Positions 9,668 through 19,198 of a stretch of DNA of 64,000 nucleotides are shown here, in pieces. The position numbers were made by a program, and so were the translations under genes. How positions within the stretch are numbered: position 1 is the stretch's first letter; each line of letters begins with the position of its first letter. The notes under the pieces were generated by a model. It was not told where the DNA came from. It did not search any database and saw only the letters and a program-made list of their open reading frames with translations. Source of the stretch: Azoarcus sp. Aa7 (GTDB lineage Bacteria > Pseudomonadota > Gammaproteobacteria > Burkholderiales > Rhodocyclaceae); assembly GCF_014822185.1 (NCBI RefSeq), contig NZ_QVLR01000060.1:1-64000 (forward strand). The letters are read 5' to 3'.

Positions 9668-10062
9668 CGAAGGCGGAGTTCGACAAGCAGATGGCCGACC
9701 TCGACCGGGAGCTTTCGCAGGTGCCCGCGGCGCCCGTGAAGACCGTCGTGACGCCGCCCGCCGCGGGGCCGGAGTGGTGGTCGAACCAGAACGCGATGAC
9801 GATGAGCGCGGTGGTGCTGATTTTCGGCATCGTCGTGCTCGTCCTGTGCGCCGGGCTGATGCGCAGTTCGCGCCCGTCGTCGGAGGCAATCCTGCGCGTC
9901 TTCGGCACGGTGCTGATCATCACCGGCGCGCTGTTCCTGGTGGTGGCCGGCTACACGGACCAGCAGGTCGCGCCGGTGATGGGCTTGCTGGGGACGCTTG
10001 CGGGTTACCTGCTCGGAAAGGGTTCTCCGAACGAGCCGGGGCCGCCGCGTACGGACAAGTGA
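9664..10062 (+). CDS. Small inner-membrane protein
   Basis: A 132-residue protein with an acidic soluble N-terminus (about 45 residues, including a proline/alanine stretch) and about three hydrophobic segments: MTMSAVVLIFGIVVLVLCAG, VLIITGALFLVVAGY and a weaker one around PVMGLLGTLAGYLLG. The tail is charged. It is translationally coupled to the secreted coiled-coil protein just upstream, which suggests they form an envelope pair with the coiled coil outside and this protein in the membrane. Family not recognised. Confidence 0.65.
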   Translation: MTKAEFDKQMADLDRELSQVPAAPVKTVVTPPAAGPEWWSNQNAMTMSAVVLIFGIVVLVLCAGLMRSSRPSSEAILRVFGTVLIITGALFLVVAGYTDQQVAPVMGLLGTLAGYLLGKGSPNEPGPPRTDK

Positions 10063-10152
10063 AGGGCGGCAGGGGATGGCGTGCCGGGTAAGGGAGCCAT
10101 GAAGCAGCGTTGGGCGCATAATCGACGCTCGTTCCCGACCAAGGAGATAGGC

Positions 10153-10236
10153 ATGGAGCACGTGTTGGGCGTGGTTGTCCTCTTCGGCATCATCGCCTGG
10201 GCCTGCGTCCGGGCGATGCGCGGGCCGCGCGCCTAG
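10153..10236 (+). CDS. 27-residue single-pass membrane peptide
   Basis: A very short frame, MEHVLGVVVLFGIIAWACVR then AMRGPRA, preceded by a strong AAGGAG seven bases before the ATG. Nearly the whole peptide is one transmembrane helix with a basic C-terminal tail, as in small membrane proteins that modulate larger partners. It lies between the membrane protein gene and the DUF3175 gene on the same strand. The call rests on the ribosome binding site, hydrophobicity and position. Confidence 0.45.
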   Translation: MEHVLGVVVLFGIIAWACVRAMRGPRA

Positions 10237-10249
10237 CCGCGGCCACGCG

Positions 10250-10534
10250 ATGGTGCCGGCCGCTCGAGGCTGGTCGCAGAAGGTCACCGAAACCAGCCGG
10301 GCGCTGGATCTCGAGCCAGGGGTCTTTTCGCTCGAGGATCCGCGGGAAGTCGCGCTTTCGTTGCAGCGGTCTGCCGAGGCGAGTGTGAAGCGGAAGACCG
10401 AGCCGTTCCGGTCGGCGATGTCGATGCTGAACTTCTACGTTAACCGCGCAGGCAGGAATCTCTCCGCCGAGCGGCGCGCCTGTCTGGAGGCGGCGAAGGG
10501 CGAACTGCGTCGCCTCTACGGCCGGACGGGCTAG
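10250..10534 (+). CDS. DUF3175 family protein
   Basis: A 94-residue soluble protein resembling the DUF3175 family. Diagnostic segments are WSQKVTETSRALDLEPGVF at the N-terminus, LQRSAEASVKRKTEPFRSAM, then LNFYVNRAGRNL and a C-terminal LEAAKGELRRLYGR. The start at 10250 places the WSQKVTETS motif at residue 8, as expected. Function unknown; such genes often sit near stress-related genes. It converges on the MFS transporter gene, 24 bases away. Confidence 0.8.
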   Translation: MVPAARGWSQKVTETSRALDLEPGVFSLEDPREVALSLQRSAEASVKRKTEPFRSAMSMLNFYVNRAGRNLSAERRACLEAAKGELRRLYGRTG

Positions 10535-10558
10535 CGCATCGCCGGCTGAACCTGCGGC

Positions 10559-12187
10559 TCAGCGCGTGTCGGCAGTGCTGCCGGGCCGGCCATCGACCGA
10601 CTCCGCGACGTAGCGGCGCATCAGTGGTGCCTCGGGGCCGATATGGAAGGCGAGCCGGCGCTCGCGCAGGCCCAGGTCCGCGGCCGTGAAGCGTTCCAGG
10701 CGCCGCTGGTGCTCGATCCAGTTCTCGTCGAGGAAATATTCGATGTAGCGCTCGGGCCGCGCCGTGTCGCGGAACAGGCCCCACGACAGCGCGCCCTGAC
10801 GCAGGCGGGCGCGGCGGGTTTCCTGCATCACAGCGTTAAAGCCTGCGGCGCGCGCGGGGTCGATCAGGTATTCGATCGTCACCATCACCGGCCCTTCGTC
10901 GGGTTCGATGTCGATCGCCGGCGGGGGCAGCGTCGCGACGACGGCGGCGGGACTGTGGTCGTCGTCGTGCGCGCCGATGGGCGCATGGCGGCGCGTGAGC
11001 AGCAGCACCACCGGACCCACGACGGACGCGACGAGGATGCTGGTGGTGACCGACGTCAGGTTCGCCACGTAGCCCCACAACGCGGCGCCGGCGGCGCTGC
11101 CGCCCATCAGGGCCATCTGGTAGATCGACATGCCGCGCGCGCGTACCCAGTTCGGCAGCCCCATCTGCGCCGCCACCGTGAGCGCGTTCGCCGTGGCGAT
11201 CCACGCAATGCCGGCGGCGAACATTGCGGGAATCGCGACCCACAGTGTCGGCACGAGGACGACGACGGCGGCGCTTGCGGCATGGACGAGGGTGCCCCAG
11301 TGCACGAAGTCCTCGCGTTCCAGCCGGTGGCGCAGGCGCTCGAGGTTCAGTGCCGCCAGGATCGCACCGCCGCCCATCGCCGCGAGCAGGCTCGTGTAGG
11401 CCGTCGCGCCGCCCGTGTGGAGGTCGCGGACGACGAGGGGGAGCAGTGCGGTCAGCGAGGTCGACTGCAGGAAGAACAGGAATATCCGGGCGAGGACCGC
11501 GCGCATCGGCGGCGACTGCATCACGTGCTGCAGGCCCACGCGCATTGCCGCGAGGAAGCGTTCGCCGGGGAGCGCGCTGACCTTCGGTTCGGACTTCCAG
11601 CGCAGGATCATCACGAATGCGAAGATCGACAGCAGTGCGTTGAGCAGGAACACGTAGGCGCTGCCTGCGCCGGCGAGCAGTGCGCCCGCGACCACCGGGC
11701 CGATGATGCGCGACATGTTCATCGCGACGCCGTTGAGGGCGAGCGCGGCGGGCAGGTCGCGGCGCGGCACGAGGTCCGGGATGATCGCGGCGAACACCGG
11801 CCAGCGCATCGCGAGGCCGATGCCGTTGGCGAAGGTGAGCGCGAGCAGCAGTTCCGCGCTCAGCGCGTCGGCCAGGGCGAGGCCGCAAAGCAGGATGGCC
11901 GCAACCGCGATCCACAACTGCGTGGCGGCGAAGTACTTGCGTCGGTCGATGATGTCGGCCAGCGCGCCGCTCGGCAGGCCGAGCACGAACACGGGCAGCG
12001 TCGAGGCGGCCTGCACCATCGCGACCATGAAGGCGCTCGACGTCAGCGACGTCATCAGCCAGGCCGCGGCGACGTCGTTCATCCACATCGTGATGTTCGC
12101 GGCCAGCCATGCGATCCACAGCATGCGGAACATGGGCTGGCGCAGCGGCGCGAGGGCGGATGGACTGACGTCGGTGTCGTTGGGCAA
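10559..12187 (-). CDS. MFS exporter, MFS_3 (transmembrane secretion effector) type
   Basis: A 542-residue major facilitator. About 400 residues form the 12-helix transport domain, beginning FRMLWIAWLAANITMWMNDV and including the MFS loop SGALADIIDRRK. A soluble C-terminal domain of about 120 residues follows (VTIEYLIDPARAAGFNAVM to the end), resembling the monooxygenase-like tail typical of MFS_3 proteins. Relatives include EntS-like exporters. The start is uncertain: I chose the TTG at 12187, preceded by GGGAAAA; an internal ATG lies about 19 codons later. It is divergent from the ABC transporter operon, with about 200 bases between. Substrate unknown, probably an export function. Confidence 0.8.
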   Translation of the reverse strand: MPNDTDVSPSALAPLRQPMFRMLWIAWLAANITMWMNDVAAAWLMTSLTSSAFMVAMVQAASTLPVFVLGLPSGALADIIDRRKYFAATQLWIAVAAILLCGLALADALSAELLLALTFANGIGLAMRWPVFAAIIPDLVPRRDLPAALALNGVAMNMSRIIGPVVAGALLAGAGSAYVFLLNALLSIFAFVMILRWKSEPKVSALPGERFLAAMRVGLQHVMQSPPMRAVLARIFLFFLQSTSLTALLPLVVRDLHTGGATAYTSLLAAMGGGAILAALNLERLRHRLEREDFVHWGTLVHAASAAVVVLVPTLWVAIPAMFAAGIAWIATANALTVAAQMGLPNWVRARGMSIYQMALMGGSAAGAALWGYVANLTSVTTSILVASVVGPVVLLLTRRHAPIGAHDDDHSPAAVVATLPPPAIDIEPDEGPVMVTIEYLIDPARAAGFNAVMQETRRARLRQGALSWGLFRDTARPERYIEYFLDENWIEHQRRLERFTAADLGLRERRLAFHIGPEAPLMRRYVAESVDGRPGSTADTR

Positions 12188-12385
12188 GGCGATTTTCCCG
12201 GTGGCGTGTGTCCGCGACGGCCGGGGATCGGTGTTGTCGCGATGCCCCCGGTGGGTACGAGTATAGCGAGCCCGGTGGCGGCGGCGCCTGCGCCGATCGC
12301 CTATGCAGGTGGGTCCGCGCCAAGCGCACATGATAATCTCGCTGGTTTCCGGCCATTGCCCCAGAAATCCGAACAAGGAGTGTCC

Positions 12386-13549
12386 ATGCTGAAGCTGAAG
12401 AACGTCGCAGTCTCCCTCGCACTGTGCGGTGCAGTTGCCGCCCATGCCGAACCGGTCAAGGTCGGGGTCGCGCTCGACATCTCCGGTCCGTTCGCGACGA
12501 TCGGCGCCGAGACGCGCGACGGCCTGAACCTCGCGGTGGAGCGCCTCGGCAGCAAGCTGGGTGGCCAGCCGGCGGAGTTCATCCAGCAGGACTTCGCGGG
12601 CAATCCGGAGCAGGCAAACCAGCTCGTGAACCGCTTCCTGCAGCGCGACAAGATCGATTTCTTCACCGGCCCGGTGGCGTCGAATTCGGCGCTGGCGGTC
12701 GGTCCGGCGCTGTTCGCGGCCAAGGTGCCCTTCCTGTCCAGCAATCCGGGGCCCAGCCTGTTCGCGGGCAAGCAGTGCAGCCCGTACTTCTTCGGTGTTT
12801 CGTACCAGAACGACACCTACGATGAGGCGGCAGGCAAGGTCGCCAACGAGAAGGGCTTCAAGAACATGGTCCTGATCGCGCCGAACTACCCGGCGGGCAA
12901 GGACCACATCGGCGGCTTCAAGCGCCTGTACAAGGGCACGGTGAAGGAAGAGATCTACACCAAGGTCGGCCAGATCGACTACGCCGCCGAGATCGCGCAG
13001 ATCCGCGCGGCCAAGCCCGATGCCGTGTTCGCCTTCCTGCCCGCGGCGATGGGGATCAACTTCATCAAGCAGTACGTGGGCAGCGGTCTGAAGGACATCC
13101 CGCTGATTTCGCCGGGCTTCACCGCCGACCAGGACGTGATCGAGGCGGTCGGCGAGCCGACGCTGGGGATGCTGAACACCGCGCACTGGGCGCACGACCT
13201 GAAGGTGCCGGCCAACGTCGAGTTCGTCGAGGCCTTCCGCAAGAAGTACAACGGCCGCTACCCGACCGTGTATGCCGCGCAGGCCTACGACGTCGTGATG
13301 GCGATGGACGCCGCGGTGCGCGAAGTCGGCGGCAAAGTCGATAACCGCGAGGCGGTGATCGCGGCGCTGAAGAAGGCGAACTTCAAGTCGGTGCGTGGCG
13401 AGTTCAAGTACGGGCCGAACAACTTCCCGGTGCAGAACTACTACCTGCGCGTCGTAGACAAGGACGCGAGCGGCAAGCTGACGAACAAGCTCGTCGGCAC
13501 CGTGATGGAGAAGCACCAGGACGCCTACGTCGGCGACTGCAAGCAGTAA
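12386..13549 (+). CDS. ABC transporter substrate-binding protein, LivK family
   Basis: A 387-residue periplasmic binding protein of the branched-chain amino acid type (Peripla_BP_6). A signal peptide of about 21 residues ends AAHA-EP. The mature start VKVGVALDISGPFATIGAET is typical of the fold, as are FFTGPVASNSALAVGP and FLPAAMGINFIKQYVGSG. AAGGAG lies six bases before the ATG. It heads a five-gene importer operon. In this lineage such systems often import aromatic acids or amides instead of leucine, and the sequence alone does not settle the ligand. Confidence 0.9.
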   Translation: MLKLKNVAVSLALCGAVAAHAEPVKVGVALDISGPFATIGAETRDGLNLAVERLGSKLGGQPAEFIQQDFAGNPEQANQLVNRFLQRDKIDFFTGPVASNSALAVGPALFAAKVPFLSSNPGPSLFAGKQCSPYFFGVSYQNDTYDEAAGKVANEKGFKNMVLIAPNYPAGKDHIGGFKRLYKGTVKEEIYTKVGQIDYAAEIAQIRAAKPDAVFAFLPAAMGINFIKQYVGSGLKDIPLISPGFTADQDVIEAVGEPTLGMLNTAHWAHDLKVPANVEFVEAFRKKYNGRYPTVYAAQAYDVVMAMDAAVREVGGKVDNREAVIAALKKANFKSVRGEFKYGPNNFPVQNYYLRVVDKDASGKLTNKLVGTVMEKHQDAYVGDCKQ

Positions 13550-13564
13550 GGGCATCATCTTCCG

Positions 13565-13598
13565 GCGCGGCGGCGGGTGTGCCCGTCCGCCGCGCTTT
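13565..13598 (+). terminator. Hairpin between binding protein and permease genes
   Basis: GCGCGGCGG (13565-13573) pairs with CCGCCGCGC (13587-13595) around a 13-base loop and is followed by TTT. It sits in the 81-base gap after the binding-protein gene. Hairpins here commonly stabilise the mRNA of, or attenuate transcription past, the highly expressed binding protein. Read-through to the permeases is expected. Confidence 0.5.
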
Positions 13599-13630
13599 CG
13601 CGTTGTCCGGCTTTATCCCGTTTTCCTCCG

Positions 13631-14551
13631 ATGGATTCGATCTTCGTTTTCGAGCAGCTCCTGAACGGCCTCGGCTTCGGCCTGATGCTGTTCCTGCTCG
13701 CGGCCGGCCTCACGCTCGTGTTCGGCATCATGGACACGATGAACCTCGCGCACGGCTCCCTCTACATGGCCGGCGCCTACATCGCCGCGCGCGTGCATGA
13801 GGCGGGCGGCAGCTTTGTCGGCGCGGTGCTGGTCGCGGTCGTGGCGACCGTGCTGGTGGCTTTCGTGCTCGAGTTGCTGATCGTGCGCAGGCTTTACGCG
13901 CGCGACCACCTCGCGCAGGTCATCGCGACCTTCGGCGTGATCCTGATCGCCGACGACGCGGTCAAGGCGATCTGGGGCCCGTCGCCGGTGATGGCGACGA
14001 CGCCGGCGGCGCTCGCCGGGCCGGTGCAATTGCTGCCGGAGCTACCGTATCCGGCTTACCGGTTGGTGCTCCTCGCGGTGGGGCTGCTGGTCGCGATCGG
14101 CCTGTACGTGCTGGTGAATCACACGCGCGTCGGCATGCTGGTGCGCGCCGGGGCATCGAACCGCAAGATGGCGGAATTCATGGGGGTGCGTGTCGGGCGC
14201 GTGTTCTCCTTCGTGTTCGCGCTCGGTGCGGCCCTCGCGGCGCTGGCGGGGGCGCTGATGGGGCCGATCTCCGCGGTGCAGATCGGCATGGGCGAGGCGA
14301 TCCTGATCCCGGCGCTGGTGGTGATCGTCATCGGCGGCATCGGCTCGGTGCGCGGTGCCTTCGTCGCGGCGTTGCTGGTGGGGCTGGTGGATACCGCCGG
14401 TCGCGCCTTTCTGCCGCCGCTGCTGCGCTCGGTGTTGCCGCCCGCGCTCGCGGCGGATCTCGGCCCGGCGTTGGCGGGGATCGCGATGTACGTGCTGATG
14501 GCGGCGGTGCTGATCCTGAAGCCGGCGGGCCTGTTCCCGGCGCGGGCGTGA
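13631..14551 (+). CDS. ABC transporter permease, LivH family
   Basis: A 306-residue membrane permease of the branched-chain amino acid transporter family, with about eight transmembrane segments. The N-terminus FEQLLNGLGFGLMLFLLAAG and GLTLVFGIMDTMNLAHGSLY are hallmark LivH sequences; an ILIPALVVIVIGGIGSVRGA loop near residue 235 is the conserved coupling region. The start MDSIFVFEQL is chosen because family proteins begin there. It pairs with the LivM-type permease ten bases downstream. Confidence 0.9.
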   Translation: MDSIFVFEQLLNGLGFGLMLFLLAAGLTLVFGIMDTMNLAHGSLYMAGAYIAARVHEAGGSFVGAVLVAVVATVLVAFVLELLIVRRLYARDHLAQVIATFGVILIADDAVKAIWGPSPVMATTPAALAGPVQLLPELPYPAYRLVLLAVGLLVAIGLYVLVNHTRVGMLVRAGASNRKMAEFMGVRVGRVFSFVFALGAALAALAGALMGPISAVQIGMGEAILIPALVVIVIGGIGSVRGAFVAALLVGLVDTAGRAFLPPLLRSVLPPALAADLGPALAGIAMYVLMAAVLILKPAGLFPARA

Positions 14552-14560
14552 GGGGCGGCG

Positions 14561-15538
14561 ATGAGTGACAAGCTTCATTCCGCCGCGATCCCGTCGTCGG
14601 GCGGCGTTGCGCGCTGGCTGCCGTGGGCATTGCTCGTCGTGCTGGCGCTGCTGCCGATCGTCGGTGCCGAGCTGGGCCTCGACTATTACGTGGGCTTCGT
14701 GCGCCGCATGCTGATCGTGATGATCGCGGCGACCAGCCTCAACTTCATCCTCGGTTACGGCGGCATGGCGGCGCTGGGTCATGCGGGTTTCATCGGCGTG
14801 GGGGCGTACACGGTCGTCGCGCTGGTCGATGCCGGGGTGAGTTCCGCATGGACTGCGTGGGGTGCCGCGGTGCTGGTGTCGGGTGCAATCGCCGCGCTGA
14901 TCGGCGCGGTGTCGCTGCGCACGCGCGGCGTGTATTTCCTGATGATCACGCTCGCCTTCGCGCAGATGCTGTACTACCTCGCCGTGTCGCTGTCGGCCTA
15001 CGGCGGGGACGACGGCTACGGCCTGTATTCGCCGCTGGAACTGGGCTTCGGCCGCACGACGGGCAATGCCGCGCTGTTCTTCTGGATCGTGCTCGCAATC
15101 GCCGCGCTGGTATTCGCGTTCGCGAGTCGCGCGGCGGTGTCGCGTTTCGGCCTCGCGCTCACGGGCATCCGCGACAACGAGACGCGCATGGAGGCGCTGG
15201 GCTATCCGGTGTATCGCCTCAAGCTCGCCGCCTTCACCGGTGCGGGTGCGCTCGCGGGGCTCGCCGGCGCGCTCCTTGCGAGCCACAACAACTTCGTCAG
15301 CCCGTCGACGATGCACTGGACCGAGTCGGCGACGCTGCTCGTGATGGTGGTCCTCGGCGGACTGGGGCGGCGCTGGGGTGCCGTGCTGGGCGTCGCGGTG
15401 TGGCTCGCGCTGTCGGAAGTGCTCAAGCTGTACACCGAATACTGGCACTGGCCGCTGGGGCTCATGCTGATCGCGGTCGTGTTCGCCGCGCCGCGCGGGC
15501 TCGCGGGGGTGTTCGACCGGAGGAGGGCAGTCCAGTGA
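14561..15538 (+). CDS. ABC transporter permease, LivM family
   Basis: A 325-residue second permease of the Liv-type importer. Conserved blocks are TSLNFILGYGGMAALGHAGF, LRTRGVYFLMITLAFAQM, the coupling segment GIRDNETRMEALGYPVYRLK and the end of the membrane domain MVVLGGLGRRWGAVLG. Its stop overlaps the following GTG start (GTGA). It forms the membrane channel with the LivH-type partner. Confidence 0.9.
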   Translation: MSDKLHSAAIPSSGGVARWLPWALLVVLALLPIVGAELGLDYYVGFVRRMLIVMIAATSLNFILGYGGMAALGHAGFIGVGAYTVVALVDAGVSSAWTAWGAAVLVSGAIAALIGAVSLRTRGVYFLMITLAFAQMLYYLAVSLSAYGGDDGYGLYSPLELGFGRTTGNAALFFWIVLAIAALVFAFASRAAVSRFGLALTGIRDNETRMEALGYPVYRLKLAAFTGAGALAGLAGALLASHNNFVSPSTMHWTESATLLVMVVLGGLGRRWGAVLGVAVWLALSEVLKLYTEYWHWPLGLMLIAVVFAAPRGLAGVFDRRRAVQ

Positions 15539-16284
15539 GCCTCTTCGTCGCGCAGGACCTCGTGAAGCGCTTCGGCGGGCTGGTCGCGACCGACCATGTC
15601 AGCCTCTCCGTCGAACCGGGTGAAGTGCATGCGCTGATCGGCCCGAACGGCGCCGGCAAGTCGACGCTCGTGAACCTGATCTCCGGGTTGCTGGCGGCCG
15701 ACGGGGGTTCCATCGTGCTCGACGGCGTCGAGCTCACATCGCTTTCCGCGCATGATCGGGTTCGTCACGGCCTGTCGCGCTGTTTCCAGATCACCAGCGT
15801 GTTCCGCGGCGACTCCGTGCTCGACAACCTGCTGCTCGCCGCGCAGGCCCACTCCAGGTCGAGCTTCCGCTGTTTCGGGCGGCGTGCGGGCGAATCGGCG
15901 CTGCGCGAGCGGGCCTTGGAGCTCGCCCACACGGTTGGCCTGGCGGACATGCTGGATCGCGTCGCCGGGACGCTGCCGCACGGCGTGCAGCGCAAGCTCG
16001 ACGTCGCGCTGGCGCTCGCGGCGCGGCCGAAGCTGCTGCTGCTGGACGAGCCGATGGCGGGCATGGGGCCGGAGGATTCGCAGCAGATGGTCGAACTGAT
16101 CGCGCGCCTGCGTTCCGAGGCGGCGATCCTGTTGATCGAGCACGACATGGACGCGGTGTTCCAGCTCGCAGACCGCATCTCGGTGCTCGACTACGGCAAG
16201 GTGCTCGCGTCCGGCGACACGGCCTACATCCGCGAGCATCCCGAGGTGCAGGCGGTGTATCTGGGGGTGGAGGAGGTGCGATGA
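15535..16284 (+). CDS. ABC transporter ATP-binding protein, LivG family
   Basis: A 249-residue ATPase of the Liv importer, starting at a GTG overlapping the LivM stop. Walker A is GPNGAGKST (about residue 41) and Walker B LLLLDEP, followed by the LivG-typical AGMGPEDSQQM; the switch region is LLIEHDMDAVF. The ABC signature is unusual: LPHGVQRKLDVA replaces the common LSGGQ or LSHGEQ form, losing the serine and glutamate. In these transporters one degenerate site is often tolerated because the partner (LivF type) keeps LSGGEQ. Confidence 0.88.
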   Translation: MSLFVAQDLVKRFGGLVATDHVSLSVEPGEVHALIGPNGAGKSTLVNLISGLLAADGGSIVLDGVELTSLSAHDRVRHGLSRCFQITSVFRGDSVLDNLLLAAQAHSRSSFRCFGRRAGESALRERALELAHTVGLADMLDRVAGTLPHGVQRKLDVALALAARPKLLLLDEPMAGMGPEDSQQMVELIARLRSEAAILLIEHDMDAVFQLADRISVLDYGKVLASGDTAYIREHPEVQAVYLGVEEVR

Positions 16285-16997
16285 GCCGCGACGTGCTGCT
16301 GAGCTGCGTGGGCCTCGAGGCCGGCTATGGCGCGAGCCAGGTGCTGTTCGGGCTCAACCTCGACATCCGCGCCGGCGAGGTCGTGACGCTCCTCGGGCGC
16401 AACGGCATGGGCAAGAGCACGACGATCAAAACGGTGATCGGCGGCCTGCGCGCGCGGCGCGGCGAGATCCGCTTCGACGGCCAGGCGATCCACGGTCTGT
16501 CGGCCGATGCGATCGCGCGGCTGGGGGTGGCGATCGTGCCGGAAGGGCGCCAGTGCTTCCCCAACCTCAGCGTGCGCGAGCATCTGGTCGCGTTCGCGGA
16601 CAATCGCAGCGGCGCGGCCGCGCCGTGGACGCTGGAGCCGCTCTACGCGCTCTTCCCTCGGCTGAAGGAGCGCGCCGGTCACCTCGGCAACCAGCTCTCG
16701 GGCGGAGAGCAGCAGATGCTCGCGATCGCGCGGGCGCTGTCGACGAACCCGCGCCTGCTGATCCTCGACGAGGCCACCGAAGGCCTCGCGCCGGTGATCC
16801 GCGAGGAGATCTGGCGCTGCCTCGCGCGGCTCAAGGAAGCCGGGCAGACGACGCTGGTGGTCGACAAGTACGTCGAACGCCTCGTGAAACTCGCCGACCG
16901 CCATGTCATCCTGGAGCGCGGTCGCGTCGCGTGGACGGGGACATCCGGGGAGCTGGATGCCGACCGGGGGGTGTGGCACCGGTATCTCGGAGTCTGA
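16281..16997 (+). CDS. ABC transporter ATP-binding protein, LivF family
   Basis: A 238-residue second ATPase of the importer, starting within the previous stop (ATGA). Walker A is GRNGMGKST, the signature LSGGEQQMLAIARAL and Walker B LLILDEATEGLAP, all LivF-typical. The switch histidine position reads LVVDKYVERLV, so lysine replaces the usual histidine (commonly VEQN or EHD here). This is common in LivF-type subunits. It is the last gene of the operon; the palindromic element begins at the next base. Confidence 0.9.
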   Translation: MSRDVLLSCVGLEAGYGASQVLFGLNLDIRAGEVVTLLGRNGMGKSTTIKTVIGGLRARRGEIRFDGQAIHGLSADAIARLGVAIVPEGRQCFPNLSVREHLVAFADNRSGAAAPWTLEPLYALFPRLKERAGHLGNQLSGGEQQMLAIARALSTNPRLLILDEATEGLAPVIREEIWRCLARLKEAGQTTLVVDKYVERLVKLADRHVILERGRVAWTGTSGELDADRGVWHRYLGV

Positions 16998-17089
16998 CGT
17001 AGGGCGGAAAAGCGCAGCGCCTTCCGCCGGATGTGCGGCGTTCGGAATCGGCATGCGGCGGAAGGCGCCTGCGGCTTTTCCGCCCTACG
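16998..17089. repeat. Long imperfect palindrome, dispersed repeat copy 1
   Basis: The left arm (16998-17029, beginning CGTAGGGCGGAAAAGCG) is the reverse complement of the right arm (17056-17089), apart from two inserted bases. Arms are about 32 bases with a 26-base centre. It fills the gap between the convergent livF-type and S-formylglutathione hydrolase genes and even contains the stop codon of the latter, so it should act as a two-way transcription terminator. The same outer sequence recurs at 29384-29497. Confidence 0.85.
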
Positions 17090-17933
17090 GCCCGCCGAGT
17101 GCCGCCGCGTGGTGGCGCAAATGATCCTCGATGAAGCTCGCGATGAAGTAGTAGCTGTGGTCGTAGCCCGGCTGCAGCCGCAGCGTCAGCGGGTGGCCGG
17201 CGGCGCGGGCTGCGGCTTCGAGCGCTTCGGGCTGGAGCTGGGTGGCGAGGAAGTCGTCGCGGTCGCCCTGGTCGATGAGGATGGGCAGCTTTTCGGCAGC
17301 GTCGGCGATCAGCACGCTCGCGTCCCATTCGCGCCAGCGCGTGCGCTCCGCGCCGAGGTAGCGCGAGAAGGCCTTCTCGCCCCACGGGCAGTTCATCGGG
17401 TTGGTGATCGGCGCGAAGGCGGACACCGAACGGTAGCGGCCGGGGTTGTGCAGCGCGCAGACGAGCGCGCCGTGCCCGCCCATCGAGTGCCCGCTGATGC
17501 CGCGTGCGTCCGACACCGGGAAGTTCGCCTCGACGAGCGTGGGCAGTTCCTCGACGATGTAGTCGTGCATGCGGTAGTGGTGCGCCCACGGTGCCTGTGT
17601 GGCGTTGAGGTAGAAGCCCGCGCCGTGGCCGAAGTCCCACGCGCCGTCGGGGTCGCCCGGCACGTTCGGCCCGCGCGGGCTGGTGTCGGGCGCGACGAGG
17701 ACGAGACCCAGTTCGGCTGCGACGCGCTGCGCCCCGGCCTTCTGCATGAAGTTCTCGTCGGTGCAGGTCAGGCCCGACAGCCAGTACAGCACCGGCAGCT
17801 TGCCGCCGGGTTCGGCCTGCGGCGGCAGGTAGACGGTGAAAGTCATTTCGCAGTCGAGCGTGCGCGAACGGTGGCGGTAGCGCTTGAGCCAGCCGCCGAA
17901 GCTTTTCTGGGACGAAAGGTTTTCGAGGGTCAT
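17085..17933 (-). CDS. fghA: S-formylglutathione hydrolase
   Basis: A 282-residue esterase-D type serine hydrolase that converts S-formylglutathione to glutathione and formate, the second step of glutathione-dependent formaldehyde oxidation. Typical sequences are [28 protein letters not shown], the nucleophile elbow [10 protein letters not shown] (Ser in about the middle), the acid region [10 protein letters not shown] and the histidine region [12 protein letters not shown]. The ATG at 17933 gives the family-typical N-terminus ([13 protein letters not shown]). It follows the dehydrogenase gene by 20 bases, forming an operon for formaldehyde detoxification. Confidence 0.95.
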   Translation of the reverse strand: MTLENLSSQKSFGGWLKRYRHRSRTLDCEMTFTVYLPPQAEPGGKLPVLYWLSGLTCTDENFMQKAGAQRVAAELGLVLVAPDTSPRGPNVPGDPDGAWDFGHGAGFYLNATQAPWAHHYRMHDYIVEELPTLVEANFPVSDARGISGHSMGGHGALVCALHNPGRYRSVSAFAPITNPMNCPWGEKAFSRYLGAERTRWREWDASVLIADAAEKLPILIDQGDRDDFLATQLQPEALEAAARAAGHPLTLRLQPGYDHSYYFIASFIEDHLRHHAAALGGP

Positions 17934-17953
17934 GGAAGTCGGCCCGCCTCGCA

Positions 17954-19162
<1,209 letters not shown>

Positions 19163-19198
19163 CTACGCTCTCTTCGCTCGTGCGCCACCACTGCCCGG

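Noticed and set aside
10643-12385. Plus-strand frame continuing upstream of the binding protein
   Set aside because: The stretch before 12386 is antisense to the MFS exporter and lacks a start signal; the binding protein begins at the signal peptide.
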